Shown: positions 51,667 to 62,134 of the stretch, in pieces
Numbering within the stretch: position 1 is the first letter of the stretch
How the letters are laid out: the number at the start of each line of letters is the position of its first letter
Source: Bog-756 sp052326605
GTDB taxonomy: Bacteria; Actinomycetota; Acidimicrobiia; Acidimicrobiales; RAAP-2
Direction of reading: 5' to 3'
DNA: 64,000 nt
Assembly: GCA_052326605.1 (NCBI GenBank)
Contig: JBKQMB010000042.1
Coordinates: 1 to 64,000, forward strand
Made by a program: the position numbers and the translations under genes
Notes under the pieces: generated by a model
Told to the model about the DNA's origin: nothing
What the model saw: the letters and a program-made list of their open reading frames with translations, nothing else
The model's database searches: none

Positions 51667-52003
51667 TTCCATCTCCGACACCCATCCGCCGAGGACGGCC
51701 CGCCTCTGCGGTCGAACCGATCTTGCGCCGGACGAGGCCAGGCGCTTCGACGTGGCCGGGCTGCGGGTCGCCCTGGTGCGCATCGGAGACGACTTCTACG
51801 CCATCGGGGACCGGTGCAGCCACGAGGACTACTCGCTGGCCGACGGCGAGGTATGGGCCGGCGAGTGCGAAATCGAGTGCTCCAAGCACGGGTCCACCTT
51901 CGACCTCCGGACAGGCGAGCCTTGCTCCCTTCCGGCGACGCGTCCCGTTCCGGTCTACGAACTCGTCCTCGACGAGACCGACGTATCGCTCGTGGTGCCG
52001 TGA
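51659..52003 (+). CDS. Rieske-type [2Fe-2S] ferredoxin of the SUF operon
   Basis: A 114-aa non-haem ferredoxin. Cluster ligands are CSHEDYSL (Cys53, His55) and CSKHGSTF (Cys74, His77), the Rieske C-x-H...C-x2-H pattern, within a 10-residue-per-strand beta fold. It sits between sufD (8-nt overlap) and sufC (GTGA overlap). It is the SufE/SufU-independent electron donor seen in many actinobacterial suf operons, probably supplying electrons for assembly. Confidence 0.92.
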   Translation: MSDSISDTHPPRTARLCGRTDLAPDEARRFDVAGLRVALVRIGDDFYAIGDRCSHEDYSLADGEVWAGECEIECSKHGSTFDLRTGEPCSLPATRPVPVYELVLDETDVSLVVP

Positions 52004-52746
52004 GCACCGGCGAGCTGGTCATCGAGGAGCTCCGTGCCGGCATCCCCGGTCGGGAGATCCTGCGCGGCGTCTCGCTGACGGTGCGCAGCGGTGAGGTGCA
52101 TGCGGTGATGGGCCCGAACGGATCCGGAAAGAGCACATTGGCCCATGTCCTTATGGGGCGCCCCGGTTACGAGGTCCTCAGTGGATCGGTGACGTTGGAC
52201 GGCATCGATCTGCTGGCGCTTCCGACGTGGCAGAGGGCTCGGGCCGGCCTGTTCCTCGGTATGCAGCACCCCATCGAGGTGCCCGGGGTCTCGCTGGTGG
52301 ACTCACTGACGGCGGCCAGGCCCTCCGTCCCCGACACCGAGATCGGGGCCACCGACGCCGGCATCGGGGGGCGTCTGCACGACGAGGCCCGGCGCATCGG
52401 CTTCGACGAGCGATTCCTCGATCGTCCGCTCAACGTGGACCTGTCCGGCGGCGAGCGCAAGCGTAACGAGACCCTTCAGTTGGGGGTGCTGCGCCCGCGG
52501 TTCGCCATCCTCGACGAGATCGATTCCGGACTCGACGTCGATGCGCTCGGCGCCGTGGGGCGAAGGGTGCAGGAGGCGACGGCCGAATGGGACCTGGGCG
52601 TGTTGGCCATCACCCACTTCCGCAGGTTGCTCGACGTGCTGCACCCCGATGTGGTGCATGTGCTGTCCGGAGGTCGGGTGGTGGCCACGGGCGGCAGCGA
52701 CCTGGCCGAGATCGTCGATCGCACCGGATACGCGGCCTATCTCTGA
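52000..52746 (+). CDS. sufC: SufC-like Fe-S assembly ATPase (first copy)
   Basis: A 248-aa ABC-type ATPase. Walker A is GPNGSGKS, then GLFLGMQHPIEVPGVS (Q-loop), signature LSGGERKRNETLQL, and Walker B LDEIDSGLDVDAL, with the H-loop in ITHFRR. The RKRNE signature and LDE-x-DSGLD are SufC features. It differs from the second, canonical sufC at 56275-57066 (QGTLQLGV/RPRFAIL against QMAILEP/LVAVL), so the locus has two. It would drive the SufBD scaffold with ATP. GTG overlaps the ferredoxin stop. Confidence 0.92.
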   Translation: MSTGELVIEELRAGIPGREILRGVSLTVRSGEVHAVMGPNGSGKSTLAHVLMGRPGYEVLSGSVTLDGIDLLALPTWQRARAGLFLGMQHPIEVPGVSLVDSLTAARPSVPDTEIGATDAGIGGRLHDEARRIGFDERFLDRPLNVDLSGGERKRNETLQLGVLRPRFAILDEIDSGLDVDALGAVGRRVQEATAEWDLGVLAITHFRRLLDVLHPDVVHVLSGGRVVATGGSDLAEIVDRTGYAAYL

Positions 52747-52859
52747 GGCAACTCCGGCGCCGGCTCCCCGTGGTCACCCGGGTTCCGGGCGCCTGAGCCG
52801 TTCGGGAGCAGGCAGGTCCTGGCACCTGGCCGCCACGCCCGGTTGGTAGCGTCTGCCTC

Positions 52860-54359
52860 ATGGCTCGCCGAGATCGCCGACGAGGCGGCGCCCACAGCGC
52901 GCCCCGGAAGGACACCGGGCCGCCCGCCCCCGCCGAATCCGGAGCCGGACAGGGCGGGACACCTCCGCCCGGAGCCGATGGCGCCTCGACCGATGCTACG
53001 CCCGCGGCCCCTCCCGCCGCCGGTGCCGCCGCAGCGACGGGAGGCCCTCCCGCCGCCGGTGCCGCCGCAGCCCCTCCTGCTCCCGGCGTCCCCTTGCCCG
53101 ACACAGGGCAGCCGCTGAGCCGCCGGGAGCTGAAGGCCGCCACCCGAACGTCGAAGGTCGACGGCAAGGCGCCCAAGGGCAGGAAGAAGAAGGCGAAGCA
53201 CACCTGGCTCGACCGGGTGCTGCTTGCCGGGGTCATCGTCGTGGGGCTGGCCCTGGTCGGCGTGGGGACCGGCTATGCCTACGTGCAGTACCGGTTCAGC
53301 CAGGTCACCAAGGTGACGGTGAAGCACCTCAAGAAGGCACCGGTGGGCCAGCCGTTCAATGTGCTCCTGATCGGATCCGACTCGCGTGTCGGCGAGAGCG
53401 CCGCCGAAGCCACCCACCTCGGTGATCAGTCCGATGCCGGCGGTCAGCGAAGCGATGTGGTCAAGATCGTCCACATCGTGCCGGCCACCGGCCAGGTGAG
53501 CGTGCTGTCCATCCCGAGGGACACCGTGGTCACCGTGGCCGGCGACACCAGCCAGATCGGGAAGTACAACCGCATCAACGCCACCTACAACGTCGGGCCC
53601 GACCAGCTGGTACAGACCATCGAGGCCAACTTCGGGATTCCCATCGAGCATGTGGTCCAGATCAATTTCGAGGGGTTCCGAGGAGCCGTCGATGCCATCG
53701 GCGGCATCTATCTGAACTTCCCCTACCCGGCCAAGGACGCCTACACCGGCCTCAACATCACGCAGACAGGGTGCCAGCACGTGAACGGCGGCTACTCGTT
53801 GGCCGTGGCCCGCAGCCGGCACTACGAGTACTTCAAGGACGGGTACTGGCAGTACGACGGGACCAGCGACTTCGGCCGGATCCAGCGCCAGAACGCGTTC
53901 TTGAAGGCCGTCATCAACCAGGCCGAGAAGCAGTACAACCCGCTCACCCTGAACGCCTTCATCGGATCGGTGGTGCAGGGGGTCACCATCGATTCGACGT
54001 TCTCGATCAGCGACCTGATCTCCCTGGCCCAGCAGTTCCACACCTTCGCGTCCCAGTCGCTGGCAACGGCGACCCTGCCCACCTACAACGCGAACTCGTA
54101 CGAGTTCGGCTATCTGGGCTCGGTGCTCTACGTGCAGGAACCCCAGGCCACCCAGGCGATCACCCAATTCCTCGGCGGACCCCCCGAGGCAGCGCTCACC
54201 CCTCCTCCCGGTCCCTACGGGGTGGTGTCGACCACGACGACGTCGACCTATCCGACGGGGAACACCCTCAACACGACCGGCGGGAGCACCCCCGCCACGT
54301 TGGCGCCGTCCGCCACGACGACCACCGTCGAGACGGACTTCGATCCCACGCCCTGCTGA
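52860..54359 (+). CDS. LytR-CpsA-Psr (LCP) family cell-wall glycopolymer ligase
   Basis: A 499-aa membrane-anchored protein. A long disordered Pro/Ala/Gly-rich cytoplasmic segment (residues 1-110) precedes a TM helix (VLLAGVIVVGLALVGVGTGYAYV). The LCP domain has FNVLLIGSDSRVGE, VVKIVHIVPATGQVSVLSIPRDTVV, KYNRINATYNVGPDQLVQTIEANFGIPIEHVVQINFEGF, and AVARSRHY, which are the pyrophosphate and metal-binding motifs. It transfers glycopolymer such as arabinogalactan-like chains to peptidoglycan. The Thr/Pro tail is typical. TAGCGT lies 7 nt before the ATG (leaderless). Confidence 0.94.
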   Translation: MARRDRRRGGAHSAPRKDTGPPAPAESGAGQGGTPPPGADGASTDATPAAPPAAGAAAATGGPPAAGAAAAPPAPGVPLPDTGQPLSRRELKAATRTSKVDGKAPKGRKKKAKHTWLDRVLLAGVIVVGLALVGVGTGYAYVQYRFSQVTKVTVKHLKKAPVGQPFNVLLIGSDSRVGESAAEATHLGDQSDAGGQRSDVVKIVHIVPATGQVSVLSIPRDTVVTVAGDTSQIGKYNRINATYNVGPDQLVQTIEANFGIPIEHVVQINFEGFRGAVDAIGGIYLNFPYPAKDAYTGLNITQTGCQHVNGGYSLAVARSRHYEYFKDGYWQYDGTSDFGRIQRQNAFLKAVINQAEKQYNPLTLNAFIGSVVQGVTIDSTFSISDLISLAQQFHTFASQSLATATLPTYNANSYEFGYLGSVLYVQEPQATQAITQFLGGPPEAALTPPPGPYGVVSTTTTSTYPTGNTLNTTGGSTPATLAPSATTTTVETDFDPTPC

Positions 54360-54360
54360 G

Positions 54361-54377
54361 GCGTTCCTGTGGAACGC
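54361..54377. terminator. Short hairpin after the LCP gene
   Basis: GCGTTCC (54361-54367) and GGAACGC (54371-54377) form a 7-bp stem with a TGT loop, 1 bp after the LCP stop. It lies between convergent genes (LCP and sufU). Confidence 0.5.
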
Positions 54378-54396
54378 ACGGGCGGTGTGGGGGTCC

Positions 54397-54891
54397 TCAG
54401 GCGGGCGCCTCGATCTCGTCGAGGCCCTGGGCGAGCGTGTTCCAGCTGAGGGTGGCGCACTTGATACGAACCGGGAACTTGACCACGCCCTGCAGCGCGG
54501 CGAGCTCTCCCAGCGCGTCGGCATCGATGGCCTCGGGCTCCGTGGCCTCGGCGTCCTCCTGGGCGGACCCCTCGCTTGCCGTCGGAAGGGTCGACTCGTG
54601 GATCGACATCATCCCCTTGAACGTCCGGATCAGCTCGCGCACTTCCCTAACCGGCTTGCCCTTGACGGCGGCCGACATCAGGGAGGCCGACGACTGGCTG
54701 ATCGAGCAACCAGTGCCGGCAATCCTGATGTCCGAGACAGCGCCGTCCCTCACCTCGAGGGTGACCACGATCTCGTCGCCGCAGAGCGGGTTGAATCCCT
54801 CGACCCGGTGCGCCGGAGGGGACTCGAGCTCGCCCCTGTTCCGCGGCGAGCGGTAGTGGTCGAGGATGATCTCACGGTAGAGGTCCTCCAT
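54397..54891 (-). CDS. sufU: Fe-S scaffold protein SufU
   Basis: A 164-aa NifU-like scaffold from ATG 54891. MEDLYREIILDHYRSPRNRG, NPLCGDEI, GTGCSISQSSASLMSAA and KFPVRIKCATLSWNTL hold the three conserved cysteines (Cys37, Cys62 and a late one) and the Asp of the sulfur-acceptor/zinc site. A 40-residue acidic insert lies in the middle. In-frame starts at 54900 and 54933 exist. It follows sufS and receives sulfur from it, completing the minus-strand SUF block. Confidence 0.93.
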   Translation of the reverse strand: MEDLYREIILDHYRSPRNRGELESPPAHRVEGFNPLCGDEIVVTLEVRDGAVSDIRIAGTGCSISQSSASLMSAAVKGKPVREVRELIRTFKGMMSIHESTLPTASEGSAQEDAEATEPEAIDADALGELAALQGVVKFPVRIKCATLSWNTLAQGLDEIEAPA

Positions 54892-55030
54892 CCCGGGCAT
54901 CAGGTCGGTGTCCCATCGGTCGGCGGAACCCACCGAGGAGCGCCACCGCCCCCGGCGGTGGCCGCACGCCTCGGGGCGAGCCGTCGGGACGGGTCGGAGT
55001 GATCCATCCCTCCAGCGTAACGGCCGGTGC

Positions 55031-56274
55031 TCATCGGAAGAACGCCCCGGCAGCGTCGAGCGCCTGGATCAACGTGTCGACGTCGGTCTCGTCGTTGTAG
55101 AGGGCGAAGGAGGCGCGTGCGGTTGCGTTGACGCCAAGCCGGCGCATCAGCGGCTTGGCGCAGTGATGACCTGCCCTCACGCACACCCCGTACTGGTCGA
55201 GGATCTGCGAGATGTCGTGTGGGTGCACGTCCCGGAAGGTGAAGGACAGTACCCCTCCGCGTTCGGTGGCATCCTTGGGTCCGAAGATGTGGATGTCGCT
55301 CCCGAACCGCTCGGTCAGGGCGCCCATGGCGTAGGTGGTCAGGGTGATCTCGTGGGCCCGGATCGACTCCATACCGATGTCGTCCAGGTAGTCGACAGCG
55401 GCACCCAGTCCGACGGCCTCGGTGATGGGAGGGGTTCCGGCCTCGAAGCGCCAGGGGATGTCGTTGGGGGTGAACCCGTCCTTGCGGACGTCGAGGATCA
55501 TCTCTCCGCCTCCGAGGAACGGAGGCAGCTCCGACAGCAGCTCCTCCCGCCCCCAGAGCACGCCGATCCCGGTCGGGCCGAGCATCTTGTGCGCACTGAA
55601 CGCCAGGAAGTCGACTCCGAGTGATGCCACGTCCGTGGGGAGGTGGGGAACCGACTGGGCCCCGTCGGCGACGACGACGGCGCCGGCCGCGTGGGCCAGG
55701 TCGGCGATACGTCGGACCGGGTTCAGCGTCCCGAGCACGTTGGACATGCAGGTGAGCGCCAACAGCTTGGCACCGTCGAGCAACTGCTCGAGGTCGTCGA
55801 GGATGAGTGTTCCGTCGTCGTCGATCGGTATCCAGCGAAGATGCAGTCCCCGCTCGGCGGCCAGCATGTGCCAGGGGACGATGTTGGCGTGGTGCTCCAT
55901 CTCGGTGAGGACCACGGTGTCCCCCGCGTGGCAATGGGTGCGTCCCCAGGCGTGGGCCACCAAGTTGAGGCACTCGGTGGCGTTCTTGGCGAAGACCACC
56001 TCACGTGACGGATCGGGGGCACCGATGAACCGGCCGACGTTGATCCGGGCTGCCTCGAAGCGCCGGGTGGCCTCCTCGGCGATGCCGTAGACGCCGCGGT
56101 GGACGTTGGCGTGGGTCGTCTCGTCGTACTGGCGCATGGCATCGAGTACCTGGAAGGGACGTTGGGACGATGCCGCCGAGTCGAGGTAGGTGATGGGGTG
56201 GCCGTTGACTTCGCGGGCCAACAGGGGGAAGTCCTTGCGGAGGGAGGCGAAGTCCGGTCCTCGATCCGAACCGT

Positions 56275-56287
<13 letters not shown>
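55031..56287 (-). CDS. sufS: Cysteine desulfurase SufS
   Basis: A 418-aa PLP enzyme. YLDSAASSQRPFQVLDAMRQYDETTHANVHRGVYGIAEEAT is the opening, VVADGAQSVPHLPTDVASLGVDFLAFSAHKMLGPTGIGVLWGR holds the PLP Lys (Lys234), and VCVRAGHHCAKPLMRRLG holds the active-site Cys (Cys376). It releases sulfur from cysteine as persulfide and hands it to SufU. The start lies 13 nt inside the sufC gene, so expression is coupled. sufU follows 140 bp downstream. Confidence 0.95.
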
Positions 56288-57066
<779 letters not shown>

Positions 57067-57184
57067 GGCGACGATCCTAGCCGCACCCGGCAATTAGTCC
57101 TACGGGGATAGGGAGAATCCGACCGCCCGGCGGGATGCCGACCGGAATTGCAACCACCACCAGGTCAACCGGTACGGTGAACGC

Positions 57185-59383
57185 ATGGCCGACCCGTGGA
57201 ACTTCGCCGGTCCGGTTGCGCAACACAATTCGGGCCCGGGCGTGGTGACGCTGGTGGACGAGTCGACCTTCGCCATCAGCAGCAGTGCCGGTGACATCTC
57301 CGCCGGCGGGGCTCAGGGCCTGTTCGTACGTGACACCCGCCTCCTGTCCCGCTTCGAGGTGCTCGTCAACGGAGCCCGGACCGAGCCACTGGCCGCGGTC
57401 ACCGACGACCCGTTCTCCGCCACGTTCGTGTCCCGCTGCCTACCCGCCCCCGGACGGGCCGACTCCACGCTGATGGTGTTCCGGTCCCGCCACGTCGGGC
57501 AGGGGATGCGGGAAGACCTCACGCTCAGGAACTTCTCCGACGAGGCGACCTCCTGCACGGTGGAACTCTTCATGGGCGCCGACTTCGCCGATCTGTTCGC
57601 GGTCAAGGAAGGCCGGGTGGGGACCGGGCTGGAGACCGGCGAGGTGTCCAGCGACGTGAAGCGCTCCATCTCCCCGCCGGACGGCGGGGAGATGGATACC
57701 ACGTCCGCCTGCGTCACCTACACCTACCAGCGCGGAGGTGTCTCGCGGGGGGTGGGGGTCCGATTCGCAGGACTGGCTGGGATCAGCCCCGATCTGGCCA
57801 CGTTCGAGGCCATCGTGCCGGCGCGGGGTGAATGGACCACGTGCATCGAGGTCGGTCCCGTCATCGACGGGACCTCCTTCTCCCCCAGGTACCGCTGCGG
57901 GGAGCCCATCGAGCGGGCCACACCCACCGAGCGCCTGGCACAGTGGCGGCGGCAGGTGCCACAGGTGGAGACCGACCACCCGGGGTTGAAAGAGGTCATC
58001 GCCCGGAGTGCCGAGGATCTGGGCGCCCTGCGCATCTTCGATCCCGACTATCCCGAACGGGTGGTGGTGGCCGCGGGCGCCCCGTGGTTCATGACGGTGT
58101 TCGGGCGCGACTCCATCCTGACCGCCTGGATGGCGTTGCTGGTCGACCCGGAACTCGCCCGGGGCGTGCTCCAGACCCTTGCTCGATTCCAGGGCACGGA
58201 AGTCGACCCGCGCCACGAGGAGCAGCCCGGCCGCATCCTGCACGAGATGCGCTTCGGCGATGCGGCGTCCCTGTCGCTCGGCGGCGGCAGCATCTACTAC
58301 GGGACCGCGGACGCCACGCCGCTCTTCGTGATGCTGCTCGGCGAGATGCGGCGCTGGGGGGTGGCCCGCGAGATGGTGGACGAGCTGCTCCCCAATGCCG
58401 CCCGGGCCATCGAGTGGATCGAGCAGTTCGGTGACGCGGACGGGGACGGCTACGTGGAGTACCGCCGGGAAACGGACCGCGGACTTGCCAACCAGGGATG
58501 GAAGGACAGCTGGGACGGGATCCGCTACGCCGACGGAAGGGTCGCCGAGGCCCCGATCGCCCTCTGCGAGGTGCAGGCATATACGTATGGCGCGTACCTG
58601 GCCAGCGCCCACTTCGCCTTCGAGGTCGGCGACACCGCCACCTACGAGCGCTTCCGGGCCAAGGCCGCTGAGCTGAAGGCGGCGTTCAACCGCGACTTCT
58701 GGCTGGAGGAGAAGGGATGGTTCGCCGTCGGGCTCGACGCCGACAAGAAGCCCATCGACTCGCTCACCTCCAATATCGGCCACTGCCTGTGGACGGGCAT
58801 CGTCGACGAGGACAAGGCCCATCAGGTGGTGGAGGCACTGGTGTCGCCGGCGATGTTCACCGGATGGGGCCTCCGCACCCTGTCGAGCGAGAGCGGCGGC
58901 TACAACCCGATCAGCTACCACTGCGGGTCGGTGTGGCCGCATGACACCGCCATCGTGGCGGCCGGTCTGGCCCGTTACGGGTACGACGGGGCCGCGCAGA
59001 AGCTGATCTTCGCACTGCTGGACGCCGCCGGTGCCCAGGGCGGAAGGCTCCCCGAACTCTTCAGCGGGCTCGACCGGAGCGAGCTGGACGTGCCGGTGGG
59101 CTACCCGACGTCGTGCTCCCCCCAGGCATGGGCGGCGGCGTCCCCCCTGCTCTGCCTGCGGACCCTGCTCCGGCTCGATCCGTGGATCCCCTATGGAAAG
59201 ACCTGGCTGTCCCCGAACCTCCCCGAGGGGATCGGCTACCTGAGGGTCGAAGGTATCCCTCTGGCCGGATCGCGGGTGACCATCGAGGTCGGGAGCGAGG
59301 TGCCCGGCGGCGTCGCAGTCGAAGGGCTGCCCCCGGAGATCGAAGTCATCCGGGAGCCCCGGCGCCCCTCGACGGCGGTCTGA
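57185..59383 (+). CDS. Glycogen debranching enzyme (amylo-alpha-1,6-glucosidase type)
   Basis: A 732-aa enzyme. Residues 1-270 are the N-terminal bis-domain of debranching enzymes (GGAQGLFVRDTRLLSRFEVLVNG). The rest is an alpha/alpha toroid glucoamylase-like domain: ADLGALRIFDP, VVVAAGAPWFMTVFGRDSILTAWM, YVEYRRETDRGLANQGWKDSWDGIRYADG, NPISYHCGSVWPHDTAIVAAGL and SCSPQAWAAASPLL. It trims alpha-1,6 branches of glycogen or trehalose-linked glucans. TACGGT lies 6 nt before the ATG, so leaderless. Monocistronic. Confidence 0.9.
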   Translation: MADPWNFAGPVAQHNSGPGVVTLVDESTFAISSSAGDISAGGAQGLFVRDTRLLSRFEVLVNGARTEPLAAVTDDPFSATFVSRCLPAPGRADSTLMVFRSRHVGQGMREDLTLRNFSDEATSCTVELFMGADFADLFAVKEGRVGTGLETGEVSSDVKRSISPPDGGEMDTTSACVTYTYQRGGVSRGVGVRFAGLAGISPDLATFEAIVPARGEWTTCIEVGPVIDGTSFSPRYRCGEPIERATPTERLAQWRRQVPQVETDHPGLKEVIARSAEDLGALRIFDPDYPERVVVAAGAPWFMTVFGRDSILTAWMALLVDPELARGVLQTLARFQGTEVDPRHEEQPGRILHEMRFGDAASLSLGGGSIYYGTADATPLFVMLLGEMRRWGVAREMVDELLPNAARAIEWIEQFGDADGDGYVEYRRETDRGLANQGWKDSWDGIRYADGRVAEAPIALCEVQAYTYGAYLASAHFAFEVGDTATYERFRAKAAELKAAFNRDFWLEEKGWFAVGLDADKKPIDSLTSNIGHCLWTGIVDEDKAHQVVEALVSPAMFTGWGLRTLSSESGGYNPISYHCGSVWPHDTAIVAAGLARYGYDGAAQKLIFALLDAAGAQGGRLPELFSGLDRSELDVPVGYPTSCSPQAWAAASPLLCLRTLLRLDPWIPYGKTWLSPNLPEGIGYLRVEGIPLAGSRVTIEVGSEVPGGVAVEGLPPEIEVIREPRRPSTAV

Positions 59384-59440
59384 GACCTTCGGAGCAGTCC
59401 GGGCCGCCGGGCCCCACCTGCCGCCCTGGTCCCGGGTCGA

Positions 59441-60058
59441 TCACCAGCCTCGCTCGACCCACTCACCGAGGTGTGGCGTCTCGGTGCCGATGGTCGTGCC
59501 GGCCCCGTGCCCGGGGAGCACCAGGGTGTCCGGCCCGAACTCGGCGAACAGCCGGCGTTCGATGGAGTTGATGATGGTGGCGAAGTCCGCGTTCTCGAAG
59601 GAGGTGTTGCCCGGCCCTCCGGGGAAGAGGGTGTCCCCGGTGAAGAGCAACGGTGTGCCCGCCACGGCGAAACACATCGAACCCGGCGTGTGACCCGGCG
59701 TGGCGATGGTGGCGATCCGGAGCCGTCCCACCTCGAGCGTCGACCGGTCCTCGAGGATCTGGTCGTAGGAGGGGAGCATCCCTGCGTCGGCCTGGGTCAC
59801 CGCCACGTCGATCCCGGCGGCGCGGACAGCCTCGACGGCCTGGATGTGGTCCCAGTGCCCGTGGGTCTCGACCACCTGGCGCACATCGAGGGCGCGGCAC
59901 AGTTCGAGCAGACGGTCATGTTCATTGGCCGCGTCGATCAGCAGCGACTCGCCGGTGGACCGGCACCTCACGATGTAGACGTTGTTCTCCACCGGGCCGA
60001 CCACCACCCGGTGGACCTCGACCGCTGCATCCTGGTAGTCGACGATGGTGTCTGGCAC
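59441..60058 (-). CDS. MBL-fold hydrolase (glyoxalase II-like)
   Basis: A 205-aa metallo-beta-lactamase-fold protein of glyoxalase II size. THGHWDHIQAVEAV is the H-x-H-x-D-H motif, PGHTPGSMCF gives the next His, GDTLFPGGPGN the metal Asp and LPGHGAGTTIGTE the last His. It hydrolyses a thioester such as S-lactoyl-type thiols in the family. GTG 60058 with GGAGG about 10 nt upstream is the chosen start. It is divergent from the acyl-CoA dehydrogenase. Confidence 0.88.
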   Translation of the reverse strand: MPDTIVDYQDAAVEVHRVVVGPVENNVYIVRCRSTGESLLIDAANEHDRLLELCRALDVRQVVETHGHWDHIQAVEAVRAAGIDVAVTQADAGMLPSYDQILEDRSTLEVGRLRIATIATPGHTPGSMCFAVAGTPLLFTGDTLFPGGPGNTSFENADFATIINSIERRLFAEFGPDTLVLPGHGAGTTIGTETPHLGEWVERGW

Positions 60059-60263
60059 GGAACGGGGACCTCCTGACGGGCGATGGGCCCTGTCGGCCCA
60101 CACTACGGTCGGGACCGGGCCCGTGACCCGGCGCGGTCCCACCGCGCCCGCGTCCCAGGGTAGTTGCCGCCCGTGGCCTGTTGGTCAACCGCGGCACGCT
60201 TCTGGTAGACAAACGGAGCAGGCACTCCCCGATGCGGGGACCACCCAGGGGATGGAGAACAGG

Positions 60264-61379
60264 ATGAACTTCGCTTTCAGCGAGGAGCAGGACGAGCTCC
60301 GCAAGTCGGTGCACCGGTTCCTCGAGGACAAGTCGCCCGAGACCGAGGTCCGCCGGCTCATGGAGACGACTGATGGTTACGATCCCGCCGTCTGGACCCA
60401 GATGGCCGAGCAATTGGGACTGCAGTCACTGATCATCCCCGAGCAGTTCGGGGGGTCGGGATTCTCCTATGTGGAGCTCATCGTCGTCCTCGAGGAGATG
60501 GGGGCCGCACTGCTGTGCGCTCCGTTCTTCTCCACCGTGGCACTGGCAACCAACGCCCTGCTCACCTCGGGTGACCAGAGCGCCCAGGAGTACCTGCTCC
60601 CCGGCATCGCCGCCGGCGACACCATCGCCACCCTGGCCTTCACCGAGGACTCCGGCAGATGGGACGCCGACGGCATCACCCTGGCTGCGGATACCTCGGG
60701 CGACGGCTGGACACTCAACGGCCACAAGTCGTTCGTCATCGACGGGCACACCGCCGGTCTGATCCTGGTCGTGGGACGCACCCCGGCGGGCCTGTCCCTG
60801 TTCGGGGTCAAGGGAGATGCCGACGGCCTCACCCGCACGCCCCTGGCCACGATGGACCAGACCCGCAAGCAGGCGCGCCTCGAGTTCGCCGACACCCCTG
60901 CGTGGCTCATCGGGGTCGACGGGGGCGCGGGGCCGGGGTTGTCCAAGACGCTCGACCTGGCTGCCGTGGCGCTCGCTGCCGAACAGGTGGGTGGCGCCCA
61001 GCGCTGCCTCGACAGCTCGGTCGAGTACGCCAAGACGCGCATCCAGTTCGGACGGCCGATCGGCAGCTTCCAGGCCATCAAGCACAAGTGCGCCGACATG
61101 CTGTTGGAGGTGGAGTCGGCCAAGTCGGCGGCCTACTACGCGGGGTGGGCTGCGGCGGAGGACTCCGACGAGCTTCCGGTGGTCGCCAGTCTGGCCAAGT
61201 CCTACTGCTCGGAGGCCTACTTCCATGCTGCCGCCGAGACCATCCAGATCCATGGCGGCATCGGCTTCACTTGGGAGCACCCGGCCCACCTCTACTTCAA
61301 GCGGGCCAAGTCCTCGGAGCTGATGCTGGGGGACCCCTCCTACCATCGGGAGCTCCTGGCCCAGCGCATCGGCATATGA
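60264..61379 (+). CDS. Acyl-CoA dehydrogenase (FadE-like)
   Basis: A 371-aa flavoprotein. FAFSEEQDELRKSVHRFLEDKSPE opens it, ATLAFTEDSGRWDADG binds flavin, and the C-terminus has VEYAKTRIQFGRPIGSFQAIKHKCADM and IQIHGGIGFTWEHPAHLYFKRAKSSELMLG. The usual catalytic Glu position is not evident near the C-terminus, as in the FadE subunits that form alpha2-beta2 complexes in steroid catabolism. It may need a partner. AGGA lies upstream of the ATG. Substrate inferred only. Confidence 0.88.
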   Translation: MNFAFSEEQDELRKSVHRFLEDKSPETEVRRLMETTDGYDPAVWTQMAEQLGLQSLIIPEQFGGSGFSYVELIVVLEEMGAALLCAPFFSTVALATNALLTSGDQSAQEYLLPGIAAGDTIATLAFTEDSGRWDADGITLAADTSGDGWTLNGHKSFVIDGHTAGLILVVGRTPAGLSLFGVKGDADGLTRTPLATMDQTRKQARLEFADTPAWLIGVDGGAGPGLSKTLDLAAVALAAEQVGGAQRCLDSSVEYAKTRIQFGRPIGSFQAIKHKCADMLLEVESAKSAAYYAGWAAAEDSDELPVVASLAKSYCSEAYFHAAAETIQIHGGIGFTWEHPAHLYFKRAKSSELMLGDPSYHRELLAQRIGI

Positions 61380-61484
61380 ACCCCCGCCCGTGCGGAGCGT
61401 TGCGCGCCGAGCGTCGACCGTCCTCATCGTGATCCTCCCCACCTGCGATGGGGCCCACCCGCGATCTGGCGTAGCGTCTTCGTG

Positions 61485-62117
61485 ATGAGTGATCTGAGGC
61501 GAATCATCAGCTGGCTCCTGCTGGCCCTGGTGGCCGTGGTCGGCCTCTGTGGCGCGACCCTGGGAGTGGCCCTGGCGCCCACGACGGCCTCGCTGTCCCA
61601 GGCGGTGACCAACACGCTGGCTGCCGCCAGCTACTCGGAGGTCCTGAGCGAGCAGACGCCGCAGGGCACGGAGACCGCCTACCTCACCTTTCAGGCCCCC
61701 GATCGCCTGGGCGGCTACATCGAGAGCGGAAGCAAGCGCAGCTACGTCTACGTGATCGGGGGGTTCGAGTACCAGAGCGTGACGACCTCGAACTCTGCTT
61801 CCACCAAGCAGCTCACCTTCTACCGCCAGCAGAGCCAGGGTGGGGCCACCGCGGTCGACCCCGCCCAGATGTACCTGCGCCTCTACAAGCAGGGGAAACA
61901 TGAGCATCAGTCAGGGAACACGTACACCTTCGCCCTGACCCAGGGGAGCCAGTCCGGCACGTTGACCTACACGGTGTCGGGCCAGTACGTCTCGGAGTTC
62001 ACGGCAAAGGTCCCCAGCGCGTCGATCCAGCTGGTCATCTCCCAGGTCGGGTCGGCGCCCCCGGTGGCGCTTCCGGCGGGTGCCAAGGTCATCGGCACCA
62101 CCTCGCAGGCTGGTTAG
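61485..62117 (+). CDS. Secreted/membrane-anchored hypothetical protein
   Basis: A 210-aa protein with a basic start (SDLRRI) and one hydrophobic segment (ISWLLLALVAVVGLCGATLGVALA) acting as signal or anchor. The exported part is beta-rich (TAYLTFQAPDRLGGYIESGSKRSYVYVIGGFEYQSV, TYTFALTQGSQSGTLTYTVSGQYVSEFTAKV). It recalls LolA/LppX-like lipid-binding lipoproteins but no lipobox fits. TAGCGT lies 7 nt before the ATG, so the ATG at 61485 rather than the GTG at 61482 is likely used. Function unknown. Confidence 0.65.
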   Translation: MSDLRRIISWLLLALVAVVGLCGATLGVALAPTTASLSQAVTNTLAAASYSEVLSEQTPQGTETAYLTFQAPDRLGGYIESGSKRSYVYVIGGFEYQSVTTSNSASTKQLTFYRQQSQGGATAVDPAQMYLRLYKQGKHEHQSGNTYTFALTQGSQSGTLTYTVSGQYVSEFTAKVPSASIQLVISQVGSAPPVALPAGAKVIGTTSQAG

Positions 62118-62134
62118 CCCGAGGACCGCAACGG